Source of the DNA: JAJFTV01 sp964426355
GTDB taxonomy: Bacteria; Chloroflexota; Anaerolineae; Anaerolineales; Anaerolineaceae
NCBI GenBank assembly: GCA_964426355.1
Contig: CAYRRA010000040.1
Location: 1-25,266 of the forward strand
DNA: 25,266 nucleotides
Direction of reading: 5' to 3'
Shown here: positions 14,556-22,347 of the stretch, one piece after another
How the letters are laid out: every line of letters begins with the position of its first letter
Numbering within the stretch: the first letter of the stretch is position 1
Notes under the pieces: generated by a model
Told to the model about the DNA's origin: nothing
Database searches by the model: none
The model's input: only the letters and a program-made list of their open reading frames with translations
Position numbers and translations under genes: made by a program

Positions 14556-15479
14556 ATGAGCATTTTGATCAGCGGCACGAATAATATCCGCCTGGATGGA
14601 ACAGAAACCGATCCACCTGACTCTACTTCCTTCACGATTTGCGGCTGGGTAAAGCCGGTTTCGATTGAAGGCTGGGCGTACCGGGCGATCATCAGTTACG
14701 ATGACGGAAATTCCTGGCTGGGGATGTGGCTGGTGGGGGAGGAATTGAGCCTTGAATCATCGGCTGATTACCTGGCGTTTCCCAGCTTCCCCGCAATGAA
14801 CCAGTGGTTTTTCTTTGCACTGACCTGTGCAGGCACAGGCGCTGCGGATTTGAAAGGGTATTGGGCAGCGATTGACGATGCGGGGTTTGTCAGCCAGCAA
14901 ACCGCGGGAGTGTACATGGCAGGGACATGGGACGAAGTCTGTGTGCGCCTGGGGCATGACGCCTGGTATTCTGCGCTGGAAGCGGATTTTGCTTATATCA
15001 AAATCTGGAATGCGGTGCTGAGTGAAGCCGAATTGCTGCAAGAGAAGGCGCGCGGGCTGCCGGTGAGATTGGAGGGGCTGTACCTGTTCTCGCCGTTGTG
15101 GGGTGCGAGCCTGCTGGAGAATTATGTGGGGAACGGGGAAGCCTGGACGAGCAATAACCCCGCAGATGCAGACATGCCGCCTGTATCGTATGGGATTGCG
15201 CTGCCGTTGGCGCCCGGCAGTATAACACATGACCTGGCAGCGCAGGATGCGGTCAGCAACGCCAGTGTGGAAGGGGTCAGCGTAACATCGATGTATCAAC
15301 TGGCTGTGAACAGTTTGATGTGCACAGCCTTGTTGGGGGAAGCTACATTAATCGACGCTGCTGTGGTGCTGACGCTGCGTTCCAGGGTAAAAGCGGTAGC
15401 CCTTCAAGAAAGACAGGCGTGCACGGCGGTACCGGTGCGAATGTTGCAGTTGCGATGCGCTGGACACTCAACCGGGTAG
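14556..15479 (+). CDS. LamG-like lectin-fold protein with degenerate 22-residue repeat tail
   Basis: 307 residues. Residues about 15-185 look like a concanavalin-A/LamG jellyroll: FTICGWVKP near the start, WFFFALTCAG in the middle, then RLGHDAWYSALEADFAYIKIWN followed by LSEAELLQE, the usual end of the LamG_3 type. Such domains on phage particles commonly bind carbohydrates, so it may be a host-surface adhesin. From about residue 225 on, a 22-residue period appears (HDLAAQDAVSNAS..., YQLAVNSLMCTAL..., AVVLTLRSRVKAV..., then a partial copy). It becomes increasingly basic and Cys-rich, so a late frameshift or decay of the tail cannot be excluded. The ATG lies two bases after the previous stop; the ribosome binding site is weak. 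Confidence 0.7.
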   Translation: MSILISGTNNIRLDGTETDPPDSTSFTICGWVKPVSIEGWAYRAIISYDDGNSWLGMWLVGEELSLESSADYLAFPSFPAMNQWFFFALTCAGTGAADLKGYWAAIDDAGFVSQQTAGVYMAGTWDEVCVRLGHDAWYSALEADFAYIKIWNAVLSEAELLQEKARGLPVRLEGLYLFSPLWGASLLENYVGNGEAWTSNNPADADMPPVSYGIALPLAPGSITHDLAAQDAVSNASVEGVSVTSMYQLAVNSLMCTALLGEATLIDAAVVLTLRSRVKAVALQERQACTAVPVRMLQLRCAGHSTG

Positions 15480-15552
15480 CCATCCACAGGGGAAAAACAG
15501 CGGGACTGGCGCAAGGACGTAAACCGCCTGCACAGGGGAAGATGAGGTAAGG

Positions 15553-15861
15553 ATGAGCGAGAGTAAACGCGAGGTAAATGAATCTCCGCTGACACAGGGA
15601 GAAGATGAGCGCATGATTTACAGGATCGACTTCACGCGCTGGGGTGTACCGGGCAGCCCACAGGTGACCCTGTATGACGAAACGACGGCGATGGATGTGA
15701 GCAGCGCAAAACTCGAAGGCAGCGCCGGGGTGGCAGGGAATGAAGTCATCACGCCGATGGTACACAGCTTGCTGAGCGGGCATGTGTACCGGTTGGTCTG
15801 CCAGGTGTTGATTGACGGGAACACGATGAGCGCGTTCTGCAAATTGAGAGCGGAGCGTTGA
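15553..15861 (+). CDS. Small beta-rich cassette protein
   Basis: 102 residues. The core (YRIDFTRWGVPGSPQVTLYD, then AMDVSSAKLEGSAGV, GNEVITPMV and HVYRLVCQV) looks like one Ig-type beta sandwich, with a conserved-looking end CKLRAER. No known family can be named. The ATG at 15553 is preceded by GAGG at a good distance. A second ATG at 15613, giving 82 residues starting MIYRIDF, sits in a nearly duplicated sequence context (15531-15546 versus 15593-15609) and is also possible. Located between the LamG-like gene and the gene at 15897; a virion role is inferred from context. Confidence 0.6.
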   Translation: MSESKREVNESPLTQGEDERMIYRIDFTRWGVPGSPQVTLYDETTAMDVSSAKLEGSAGVAGNEVITPMVHSLLSGHVYRLVCQVLIDGNTMSAFCKLRAER

Positions 15862-15896
15862 AACCGCCTGGCAAAGAGGATGGAATGGAGTGAGTG

Positions 15897-16379
15897 ATGC
15901 CGAATATTGGTGTGGATTGTCACCTGACGTTGACACATGACACGGTGAACCTGGGGGATGGGTATGGCTTTATCCTCGACCCGGCAAGCCATTACCCGGA
16001 GGGAATTGCCATTAAACGCGAGGTCTTCACCGATACCAGCCAGCCAATGAAAGTATGGGTCTATTTCGATGTGCTCCTGGCGGATGGATTGTTGAACCCG
16101 GATGGCTCGCTGCACGCCCAGACCCGCATGGAGATGTACCAAACGTTGGTGCAGTATCTTGGGAAACAGGAAGGGATTCAACTAGCCTTTGGGCTGGGAG
16201 CCATCACCGGTTTAGGAGCCATTGAATATGCTGCTACCGAGAAACATTACCGCGACCATTCGGTTATCCGGGTGCAGTTGACCAATGTGGGGGCTTATTA
16301 CGGTGTGATTGATGAAGAGGATTTCAACAACAGCGTTTGGGATGGCGCCCTGACCTGGTCTACATCGTATTGGCGTTGA
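15897..16379 (+). CDS. Cassette protein of unknown function
   Basis: 160 residues, mixed alpha/beta: an N-terminal beta part (DCHLTLTHDTVNLGDGYGFIL), an acidic strand-rich centre (VWVYFDVLLADGLL) and a helix (RMEMYQTLVQYLGKQ), ending in GALTWSTSYWR. No family is recognised; size and position between neck-type proteins and the portal would allow a tail-terminator or head-completion role, but nothing specific supports it. ATG 15897 is chosen because TGGAG lies six bases upstream; GTG 15894 is the in-frame alternative. Confidence 0.55.
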   Translation: MPNIGVDCHLTLTHDTVNLGDGYGFILDPASHYPEGIAIKREVFTDTSQPMKVWVYFDVLLADGLLNPDGSLHAQTRMEMYQTLVQYLGKQEGIQLAFGLGAITGLGAIEYAATEKHYRDHSVIRVQLTNVGAYYGVIDEEDFNNSVWDGALTWSTSYWR

Positions 16380-16426
16380 TGTTTGTTTTGTGGTGGACAC
16401 ATAGTGATGGATGAAAGGGAGTGAAT

Positions 16427-17788
16427 ATGATAAATGGCGTCCTTGAAAACCTGTTCAGGCGGATGCGCGGGCGGAACGCGGAGGGGCATGAACGACATGT
16501 ACAGCGTTTTGGGATGGCGATGACGGAAAGCGAGAACCGTTTTCTGGTCGGCGCTTACCCTGCGGGGGAGAGCCCGCGCGACCGGTATGCGTATGACCGC
16601 AACGAGGTTTTTGAGCAGGCATTGGAAGCGTGGCGGGTCAACCCGCTCGCGCGGCGGATTGTTGAACTGACCACGCAGTATGTGGTGGGCGGCGGGGTTG
16701 CGCTGGACTGCAAGGATGAGTTGGCGGCAGGTTTTCTGCGGGCGTTTTGGGAGCATCCGCTCAACCGGTTAGAGGTGCGCATCAGCGAATGGTGCGATGA
16801 ACTGAGCCGGACGGGCAACCTGTTCCTGCTGGTCAGCACCGACGTCTCCGGGATGAGCTATGTGCGCGCCGTTCCAGCCGCAAATATCGAGAGGATCGAG
16901 TGCGCCGAGAATGACATCGAACAGGAAACCTGTATTTACCCGAAAGCAAATATTGACCAGATGAACCCTGCCCCGTGGGAGGTTTACCGCATAAATCGGG
17001 ATGAGCCGGACGAGCAGGGGGTTTTCAAGACGGTGATGGTGCATTATGCGGTGAACCGACCGGTGGGGGCGCAATGGGGTGAATCGGACCTGGCTCCGTT
17101 GTTGCGCTGGCTGGCGCGCTATGCAAACTGGCTGGAGGACCGCGCCCGGCTGAACCGTTTTCGAACGGCGTTTTTGTACGTGGTGAAAGCCAGGTTTACC
17201 AGTGAAGCCGAGCGCGTCATGCGGCAGCGTGCCTTGAACGCCAACCCGCCCAGACCGGGTTCGATCCTGGTGACGGATGAAAGCGAGGAGTGGTCGATTT
17301 TGAACCCGCAGTTGAACAGCCAGGATGCGCTCAGCGATGGCACCGCGTTGAAAAAGATGATTGCTGCCGGGAGCGGCATTCCAATGCATTTCCTGGCGGA
17401 GCCGGAAAGCAGCACGCGCACCACGGCAGAAGCCGCAGGCGGTCCGACATACCGGAAGTTTGAGCAGCGGCAAAAAAATTTCCTCTGGCTGCTGGCGGAT
17501 TTGCTCAAAATCGTGCTGCGCCGGCGGGCTTATGTAGACCGGTCTGTAAACGCCGCTGCGGACGTGTGTGTGAAGGGGGCTGATATCAGCGCGCGCGATA
17601 ACGTCAACCTGGCACAGGCGGTAAGTTACATTGCCCCGGTTGCTGCCCGGATGCGCAAGGACGGCTTAATCGATGATGCCGAATACCTGCGCCTGTTATA
17701 CCGCTTTGCCGGTGAAACGCTGGACGTGCAGGAAATGTTGAAGAGGGTCGAAAATGGAGAGGCGAGAGAAGAGAATCGTTCTGAGTAA
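16427..17788 (+). CDS. Phage portal protein
   Basis: 453 residues. The portal ring is the gate for DNA entry and exit at one capsid vertex and docks the terminase. Portal-type features: YDRNEVFEQALEAWRVNPLARRIVELTTQYVVGGG near residues 55-90, of which NPLARRIVEL is the usual 'neighbouring residues return to next state' helix; the stretch ISEWCDELSRTGNLFLLV; GESDLAPLLRWLARY; and the late segment AAGSGIPMHFLAEPESSTRTTAEA before a wing-like helical end. Length fits. GGGAG lies five bases before ATG 16427; GTG 16421 is the alternative. It is intact but displaced, about 4.9 kb downstream of the capsid gene, whereas most tailed phages place it between terminase and protease. Confidence 0.88.
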   Translation: MINGVLENLFRRMRGRNAEGHERHVQRFGMAMTESENRFLVGAYPAGESPRDRYAYDRNEVFEQALEAWRVNPLARRIVELTTQYVVGGGVALDCKDELAAGFLRAFWEHPLNRLEVRISEWCDELSRTGNLFLLVSTDVSGMSYVRAVPAANIERIECAENDIEQETCIYPKANIDQMNPAPWEVYRINRDEPDEQGVFKTVMVHYAVNRPVGAQWGESDLAPLLRWLARYANWLEDRARLNRFRTAFLYVVKARFTSEAERVMRQRALNANPPRPGSILVTDESEEWSILNPQLNSQDALSDGTALKKMIAAGSGIPMHFLAEPESSTRTTAEAAGGPTYRKFEQRQKNFLWLLADLLKIVLRRRAYVDRSVNAAADVCVKGADISARDNVNLAQAVSYIAPVAARMRKDGLIDDAEYLRLLYRFAGETLDVQEMLKRVENGEAREENRSE

Positions 17789-17818
17789 TTTGTGATGGGA
17801 CATTTCGATTTTTCCCTG

Positions 17819-17867
17819 ATTACTCATTACCAGTTACAAATCACCAATCTCAACTCTCATTTCTCAT
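17819..17867 (+). repeat. Degenerate heptanucleotide tandem repeat
   Basis: Seven contiguous heptamers: ATTACTC, ATTACCA, GTTACAA, ATCACCA, ATCTCAA, CTCTCAT, TTCTCAT. The pattern is NT(T/C)(A/T)Cnn. It occupies the AT-rich 107-base spacer between portal and fibre-like genes, and matches in period and sequence the array at 1117-1144. Confidence 0.6.
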
Positions 17868-17895
17868 CTATCTTTTTATCTACAAGGAATCAACC

Positions 17896-19203
17896 ATGCC
17901 ATATCCTTTATCAAGTGAAGTCAACCCGGGGCAGCCGACCGCCAGCGCGCATTATAACAACTTGCGCAGCGATGCGCTGTACCTGGGAATGGGGTCGGAT
18001 CATGCAGCCTCATTGGGGACGTTGTTGGGGCGATACGAAGAAGGGTTACGCCTGGAACTGCTGGGAACAGACCGCGTGCGCGTACCGGCATCCTTAGAAT
18101 ATCCGGTACAACTGATGGTCAATGGCGTCATGTTGTGCAGCACGGTCAATATCGACCTTTCTGCTGGCAGCAAACCGGGCGGCGCAGCAGCGCAGTATTA
18201 TGTGTTTGTGGTGCGCTCGGCGTACAACCAGTCATTCTCGCTGGATGTGAACACGACGAGCATTGAGAGCACCGACCGGCGGCGGATCGGCGGTTTCTAC
18301 TGGGACGGTTCGCAGATTGAATCCTCCAGTATTTATACGGAGCGGTGCGAATATTTGCAGCACAACCTGGGGATGAAAAGCAAGCAGGTCTTTGACGGAC
18401 GGCTGACGATTTCCAGCGGCGACCCCGCACCGCTGGCGGTCTATTCTAGCGGGACGGTGTATTACACCCCGTATACGGGCAACCGGGTGAGCGTCTATGG
18501 GCACGGGCTGGGATGGAAAGAGCATACATTTGATGAGCTGAACGTGTCGCTAAGCGGGTTACCGGCGAGCCGTCCGGCGGATGTTTTTTTATGCGATGAC
18601 GCGGGTACGCTGAAGCTGGAAACTTGTGCCTGGGCAAGTTCAAACGCCAGGGCAACTGCCCTGGGTACGCAAGATGGCGTGCTGGTGAAAAGCGTTGACC
18701 CCACGCGGGTTTACCTGGGCACTGTAGCAACGGTGGGAACCAGCGGGGTCTCTTGCGATTCGCCTTATTTGCGTTATGTCTGGAATATGTATAACCGTTT
18801 GCAGCGCATCCTGCATTATGAGATGGGCGATAACAGTTGGACGTATTCCACTTCAAGCTGGCGTCCGGCGCATGGTAGCACGGTCAACCAGTTTGGGTTG
18901 GTTGCCGGTTTGCCCGTGGAGGGTATTGAGGTGACCGCGGCTTTGATGATGCAAAGCACCAGCGGGAACAATGCCGGGGTGGGCATCGGTGCAAACAGCA
19001 CCAGCGTAAACCATGCGCTTATCCGTGCCCAACATGCCAGCAGCGGGATCGGTCCGGCAATCGCCAGGCTTGTGCAGCAGGTGCCGGTGGGGATCAACAT
19101 TTACTATATGCTGGAGTATGGCGCAGCCAACGTAACGTTCTACGGCTCAAACGGCGGCTCGGATGCTATGCGCGGCGGAATGTCGGCAAGTTATATGATG
19201 TAG
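17896..19203 (+). CDS. Fibre-like virion protein
   Basis: 435 residues, Ser/Thr/Gly/Tyr-rich with little helix, typical of phage fibre or baseplate-attached proteins. An N-terminal segment (SSEVNPGQPTASAHYNNLRSD) resembles attachment regions, followed by a beta-rich body (QYYVFVVRSAYNQSFSLDVN, GGFYWDGSQIE, SVYGHGLGWKEHTFDELNVSL) and a Gly/Ser-rich end (NGGSDAMRGGMSASYMM). No chaperone or enzymatic motif is seen. The ribosome binding site AAGGAA lies eight bases before the ATG. It is the largest gene downstream of the portal and probably binds cell surfaces. There is no tape-measure or tail-tube gene near it, so how it is attached is unclear. Confidence 0.6.
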   Translation: MPYPLSSEVNPGQPTASAHYNNLRSDALYLGMGSDHAASLGTLLGRYEEGLRLELLGTDRVRVPASLEYPVQLMVNGVMLCSTVNIDLSAGSKPGGAAAQYYVFVVRSAYNQSFSLDVNTTSIESTDRRRIGGFYWDGSQIESSSIYTERCEYLQHNLGMKSKQVFDGRLTISSGDPAPLAVYSSGTVYYTPYTGNRVSVYGHGLGWKEHTFDELNVSLSGLPASRPADVFLCDDAGTLKLETCAWASSNARATALGTQDGVLVKSVDPTRVYLGTVATVGTSGVSCDSPYLRYVWNMYNRLQRILHYEMGDNSWTYSTSSWRPAHGSTVNQFGLVAGLPVEGIEVTAALMMQSTSGNNAGVGIGANSTSVNHALIRAQHASSGIGPAIARLVQQVPVGINIYYMLEYGAANVTFYGSNGGSDAMRGGMSASYMM

Positions 19204-19221
19204 ATAGAGGAGAACGGATTA

Positions 19222-19587
19222 ATGAAAAGCGATGTATTTGAACTGCCGGGAGCGAGAAAAGAAATCAACCCGCTGAAACTGCATAAAGAACTGGAAGCAG
19301 CCGGTTTGCCGGTGGAAGGGGTGACCAGTGAGGGGCGGTTGGATTGGCAGCGCGTCTTGACGAAAGAAGAGCAAGACCAGGCAGCAGCCATCCTGGCGCA
19401 GCACGAGGCATTTGACCTTGAAATCGCCCGGCGCTGCTTGTATGCAGAGAAAGGGCTGGATGCAGGTGCACTGGTGAGCGCACTTTGGGAGATGCTGGTG
19501 GAAAGCAAACCGGAAAAAGTCCAGGCACTGCAAGCGATCAAAGAACAGGCGGATGTGCAGCTTCGCCGGACTGCCGGAGAGGAATAA
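19222..19587 (+). CDS. Small acidic last gene of the cassette
   Basis: 121 residues, mostly helical and charged (INPLKLHKELEAAGLPVEGV, WQRVLTKEEQDQAAAILAQHEAF, ALWEMLVESKPEKVQALQAIKEQADVQL given as short parts). The pattern 'NPxxLxxELxxAG ... L ... V ... AILAxHEA' resembles small proteins that follow tail-fibre genes in other phages, of unknown or chaperone-like role; this is from memory and uncertain. GAGGAGA precedes the ATG at good spacing, and the gene follows the fibre-like gene by 18 bases. No cassette gene follows; the next gene belongs to the chromosome. Confidence 0.55.
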   Translation: MKSDVFELPGARKEINPLKLHKELEAAGLPVEGVTSEGRLDWQRVLTKEEQDQAAAILAQHEAFDLEIARRCLYAEKGLDAGALVSALWEMLVESKPEKVQALQAIKEQADVQLRRTAGEE

Positions 19588-19664
19588 ACAGAAAGATTAA
19601 TGTCTCTTTTACGCCAAACGGGCTTTGCTGCTGTCAACCTTATGAATCTGTAAAGTCGGAGGTT

Positions 19665-19686
19665 TTTCATTTCATGTAAAATGAAA
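19665..19686. other. Inverted repeat after the cassette
   Basis: TTTCATTT (19665-19672) and AAATGAAA (19679-19686) form a perfect 8-bp inverted repeat with a 6-base centre, 77 bases after the last cassette gene. No T tract follows on the + strand, so it is a weak terminator or a protein-binding site. Confidence 0.35.
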
Positions 19687-19765
19687 TCAGGAGCCTGAGC
19701 TTTAAGTCCGGGTGGTTGTGTTTTTAACACCGAAAACGCGGTATGAAGCAGGATTCGTGGATTGG

Positions 19766-21682
19766 ATGAAAAAACCGAACAAGTCGATAAAATCATACAT
19801 GCGTCACTTCTTACGCCCGGGGAAAAGCCTGTTGGGCACGCTGGCGCTGTATTTGTTTGTCGGCGTGGTTCTGGCTGCCGGCGGCACCGCAGCCAGCATC
19901 CTGATTTCCAGAAATGAAAATGCCGACCCCATAGAACGAGGCAACAATTATTCCTATTTCTCCAGTATCTCCTACAACGGCATGTTCGTCGCTTTTGATT
20001 CCGAAGCCAGCAACCTGGATATGGATACGACCGACGAGTATTACGGTTGGGATATCTTCATCATGAACCGCCAATTAGAAAGCGGTGTGCTGGATGTGGA
20101 TGTTGAGATTACCATGATCACGCGCGGCGGTCTGGCTGATTCGCGCTACCCAATGCTTGTGCGTGAAAAGGATTTGAGCAGCGAGCTTGAAGGACGCTTT
20201 GTTGTCTTTCAGTCCGATTCGTCCGAATTTGACTATCTGGATGGCGGCGACCCCGGACCGTACCGCGATATTTTCCTTTATGATGGCGGTGGTTCGACGC
20301 CCAAAATTTACCCGGTCAGCCGGGCATACAATTACCCCGGTGGGCTGCCCAACAACCATTCCGGCAGCCCCGGGCGGATTGCCAACTCGGTCGATAACCC
20401 GGTGCACGCCGGCGCGGTGGTCTACCTGGATAACACAGATAACCCCTGGGTGGTATTTGAATCGCTGGCGACCAACCTGGTCAACCCGGCGACCAACGGC
20501 AAACAGCACATTTTCTTACGCCAGGTGCGCGAGGTGAACGGCGCGACCGGAGAAACGACCCTGATTTCACAAAATTTCAGCGGTCAGCAAGCCAACGGCG
20601 ATTGTACGAACCCGGTGGTCTCCAGCGATGGGCGTTTTATTGCCTTTGTCTCGTATGCTAACAACCTGTATAGCGGACCGGACGGCACCAAGGCGCAAAT
20701 TTACCTGGTGGATCGTGCAGATGAAAAAATCTACCTGGTTTCAAAAGGAACCGGCGGTGAGGCGGGTAACGGCAATTCGTTCACGCCCAGTATTGGCGAA
20801 ACACAGGATGGCAAAATTCGCGTGGCGTTCAGTTCGGATGCCACCAACCTGGTAAGCGGTGACAGCAACGGATACCGCGATGTCTTTGTGGCGACGTTCA
20901 CCCCCGGGGCAGACCCGGCGCTGGTGCACGATATTCAACGGGTTTCCGTCAGTTCAGAGAACGTGCAGGGGAACAACATCTCCACTGCACCAACCATCTC
21001 CGGCAATGGCACGGTGGTGGCGTTCACGTCCTATTCCACTAACCTGGTCTATAACGACAACAACTATGAATGCTTCGATGCCAGCGGACGCATCAACTGC
21101 CCGGATATCTTTTCCCGGACGCTCGATTACGGCGCTTATAATATCACCTGGCGCACCTCGCTCACCCAATATGGTGAGGAATCGCAGGCTAATTCGGGCG
21201 CCACGCAGTTGGACGGCAGCGGGCAGTATGCCAGCTTTGTCACCTTTGCCGACTTGATTGGCGATGGCAGCATGGGCTACTACCAGCAAATTTATGTGCG
21301 AGATCACGGCTTGCCCGCGGGCAATCCCATCATTTCCCCCACGTACTGGAAGTTTATCAACGTTGGGCTGGACCAGAGCGTGATGCAGCAATTTACGTTG
21401 AGGTTCATTGATGATCTTCAAATTGGAACCATCGCGATTGATGGAGGTGACCCACACTTTGCCGTGCTGGTCGGCACCTGCGGTCCAGGTGTTTACCACG
21501 TTGGTGATTCCTGCACATTCAATGTGCAATACAACACCTTGCAGCCGGGTGATGATTTAGGTGATGTCTTTTATGATAAGGTTGTCATTAATCTACCCGA
21601 AGACAGCCGAGGGAAACTTTACATTGCCCTTGAAGGTCATATTTCGGTGGTGACTTATAATCCACTGGTGATGATCGATTGA
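19766..21682 (+). CDS. Secreted seven-repeat beta-propeller protein with Ig-like C-terminus
   Basis: 638 residues. A basic N-terminus and hydrophobic stretch (SLLGTLALYLFVGVVLAAGGTAASILI, about 25-50) form a signal peptide or membrane anchor. Seven copies of a TolB/PD40-like blade follow: roughly 'hVAFxSxATNLVxxDxNxxxDIFxxD' (for example FVAFDSEASNL, FVVFQSDSSEF, WVVFESLATNL, FIAFVSYANNL, RVAFSSDATNL, VVAFTSYSTNL, YASFVTFADLI), which would close a seven-bladed propeller. The last about 110 residues (YWKFINVGLDQSVMQQFTLR ... CTFNVQYNTLQPGD) match a choice-of-anchor-D type Ig-like domain. It is probably extracellular and may bind proteins or polysaccharide. The start is uncertain: ATG 19766 is preferred; GTG 19712 would add 18 residues. 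It is separate from the virus-like genes. Confidence 0.8.
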   Translation: MKKPNKSIKSYMRHFLRPGKSLLGTLALYLFVGVVLAAGGTAASILISRNENADPIERGNNYSYFSSISYNGMFVAFDSEASNLDMDTTDEYYGWDIFIMNRQLESGVLDVDVEITMITRGGLADSRYPMLVREKDLSSELEGRFVVFQSDSSEFDYLDGGDPGPYRDIFLYDGGGSTPKIYPVSRAYNYPGGLPNNHSGSPGRIANSVDNPVHAGAVVYLDNTDNPWVVFESLATNLVNPATNGKQHIFLRQVREVNGATGETTLISQNFSGQQANGDCTNPVVSSDGRFIAFVSYANNLYSGPDGTKAQIYLVDRADEKIYLVSKGTGGEAGNGNSFTPSIGETQDGKIRVAFSSDATNLVSGDSNGYRDVFVATFTPGADPALVHDIQRVSVSSENVQGNNISTAPTISGNGTVVAFTSYSTNLVYNDNNYECFDASGRINCPDIFSRTLDYGAYNITWRTSLTQYGEESQANSGATQLDGSGQYASFVTFADLIGDGSMGYYQQIYVRDHGLPAGNPIISPTYWKFINVGLDQSVMQQFTLRFIDDLQIGTIAIDGGDPHFAVLVGTCGPGVYHVGDSCTFNVQYNTLQPGDDLGDVFYDKVVINLPEDSRGKLYIALEGHISVVTYNPLVMID

Positions 21683-21732
21683 TGCACGATAGCATATTCG
21701 TTAGACAAATATATTATTGGGAGAAATAAAAA

Positions 21733-22197
21733 ATGGAAAGACAACTGGTCGTTTTTGAGCTTGGAGATGAGTTTTTTGGCGTGGATATTGCCAACGTAGA
21801 CGGCATCGTTAAGATGCAGCAAATCACACGCGTGCCGCATTCACCGCGTTTTGTGGAAGGCGTCACCAACCTGCGCGGTGAGGTGCTGCCGGTGATTGAC
21901 CTGCACAAGCGTTTCGATGTGGGTTCGCGCACCGACAGCAAAGAGAGCCGCATCATCAACATCGCCATCGGCGAGATGAAGGTGGGTATGATCGTCGATT
22001 CGGTCTCCGAGGTGCTCACCATCCCAGAAAGCGCCATCGAAGAGACCCCGCGCATGGTCACCTCAGTTGATTCAGGGTTCATCACTGGAATCGCCAAGAT
22101 CGATGACCGGTTGATCATCCTCCTGGACCTCGCCAGCGTGTTGCAAAAAGACGAAATTGAACAGCTTGCAGCCCTGCCCGACTCGGTTGGCAAATAA
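21733..22197 (+). CDS. cheW: CheW-like chemotaxis adaptor
   Basis: 154 residues, a single CheW domain: QLVVFELGDEFFGVDIANVDGIV, then RVPHSPRFVEGVTNLRGEVLPVIDL (the classic NLRG-x-hxPVhDL motif), and a C-terminal KIDDRLIILLDLASVL. CheW joins chemoreceptors and the CheA kinase in the cytoplasm. No cheA, receptor or response regulator lies in the window, so it is an orphan here and may serve a chemosensory array encoded elsewhere. GGGAGA precedes the ATG. A terminator lies just downstream (22243-22270). Confidence 0.95.
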   Translation: MERQLVVFELGDEFFGVDIANVDGIVKMQQITRVPHSPRFVEGVTNLRGEVLPVIDLHKRFDVGSRTDSKESRIINIAIGEMKVGMIVDSVSEVLTIPESAIEETPRMVTSVDSGFITGIAKIDDRLIILLDLASVLQKDEIEQLAALPDSVGK

Positions 22198-22217
22198 TTA
22201 ATCGTTTGCCCGCTGTA

Positions 22218-22270
22218 CGGTTCACACCGTGAGCCGGGAATAAAAACGCATTGGTTTTGCGTTTTCTTTT
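22218..22270 (+). terminator. Terminator region after cheW
   Basis: Two successive hairpins: CGGTTCAC/GTGAGCCG (22218-22236), and AAAACGCA (22243-22250) with TGCGTTTT (22258-22265) followed by CTTTT. The second is a good rho-independent terminator. Confidence 0.75.
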
Positions 22271-22298
22271 GAATTTGGATCGGGTTTTCACCCTTCCT

Positions 22299-22336
22299 CC
22301 CGCCCAGATTGAACTGTTTTAACAGGTGTGGGCGGG
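22299..22336. other. Hairpin between convergent genes
   Basis: CCCGCCCA (22299-22306) pairs with TGGGCGGG (22329-22336), with an inner CTGTT/AACAG stem. It ends 11 bases from the stop of the leftward pyrophosphatase gene. No T tract is present on either side, so its use as terminator is uncertain. Confidence 0.4.
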
Positions 22337-22347
22337 AAAGGATTGGG

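Noticed and set aside
22299..22336. Terminator of the rdgB gene
   Set aside because: The hairpin is strong but lacks a T tract on the - strand; recorded only as a hairpin.
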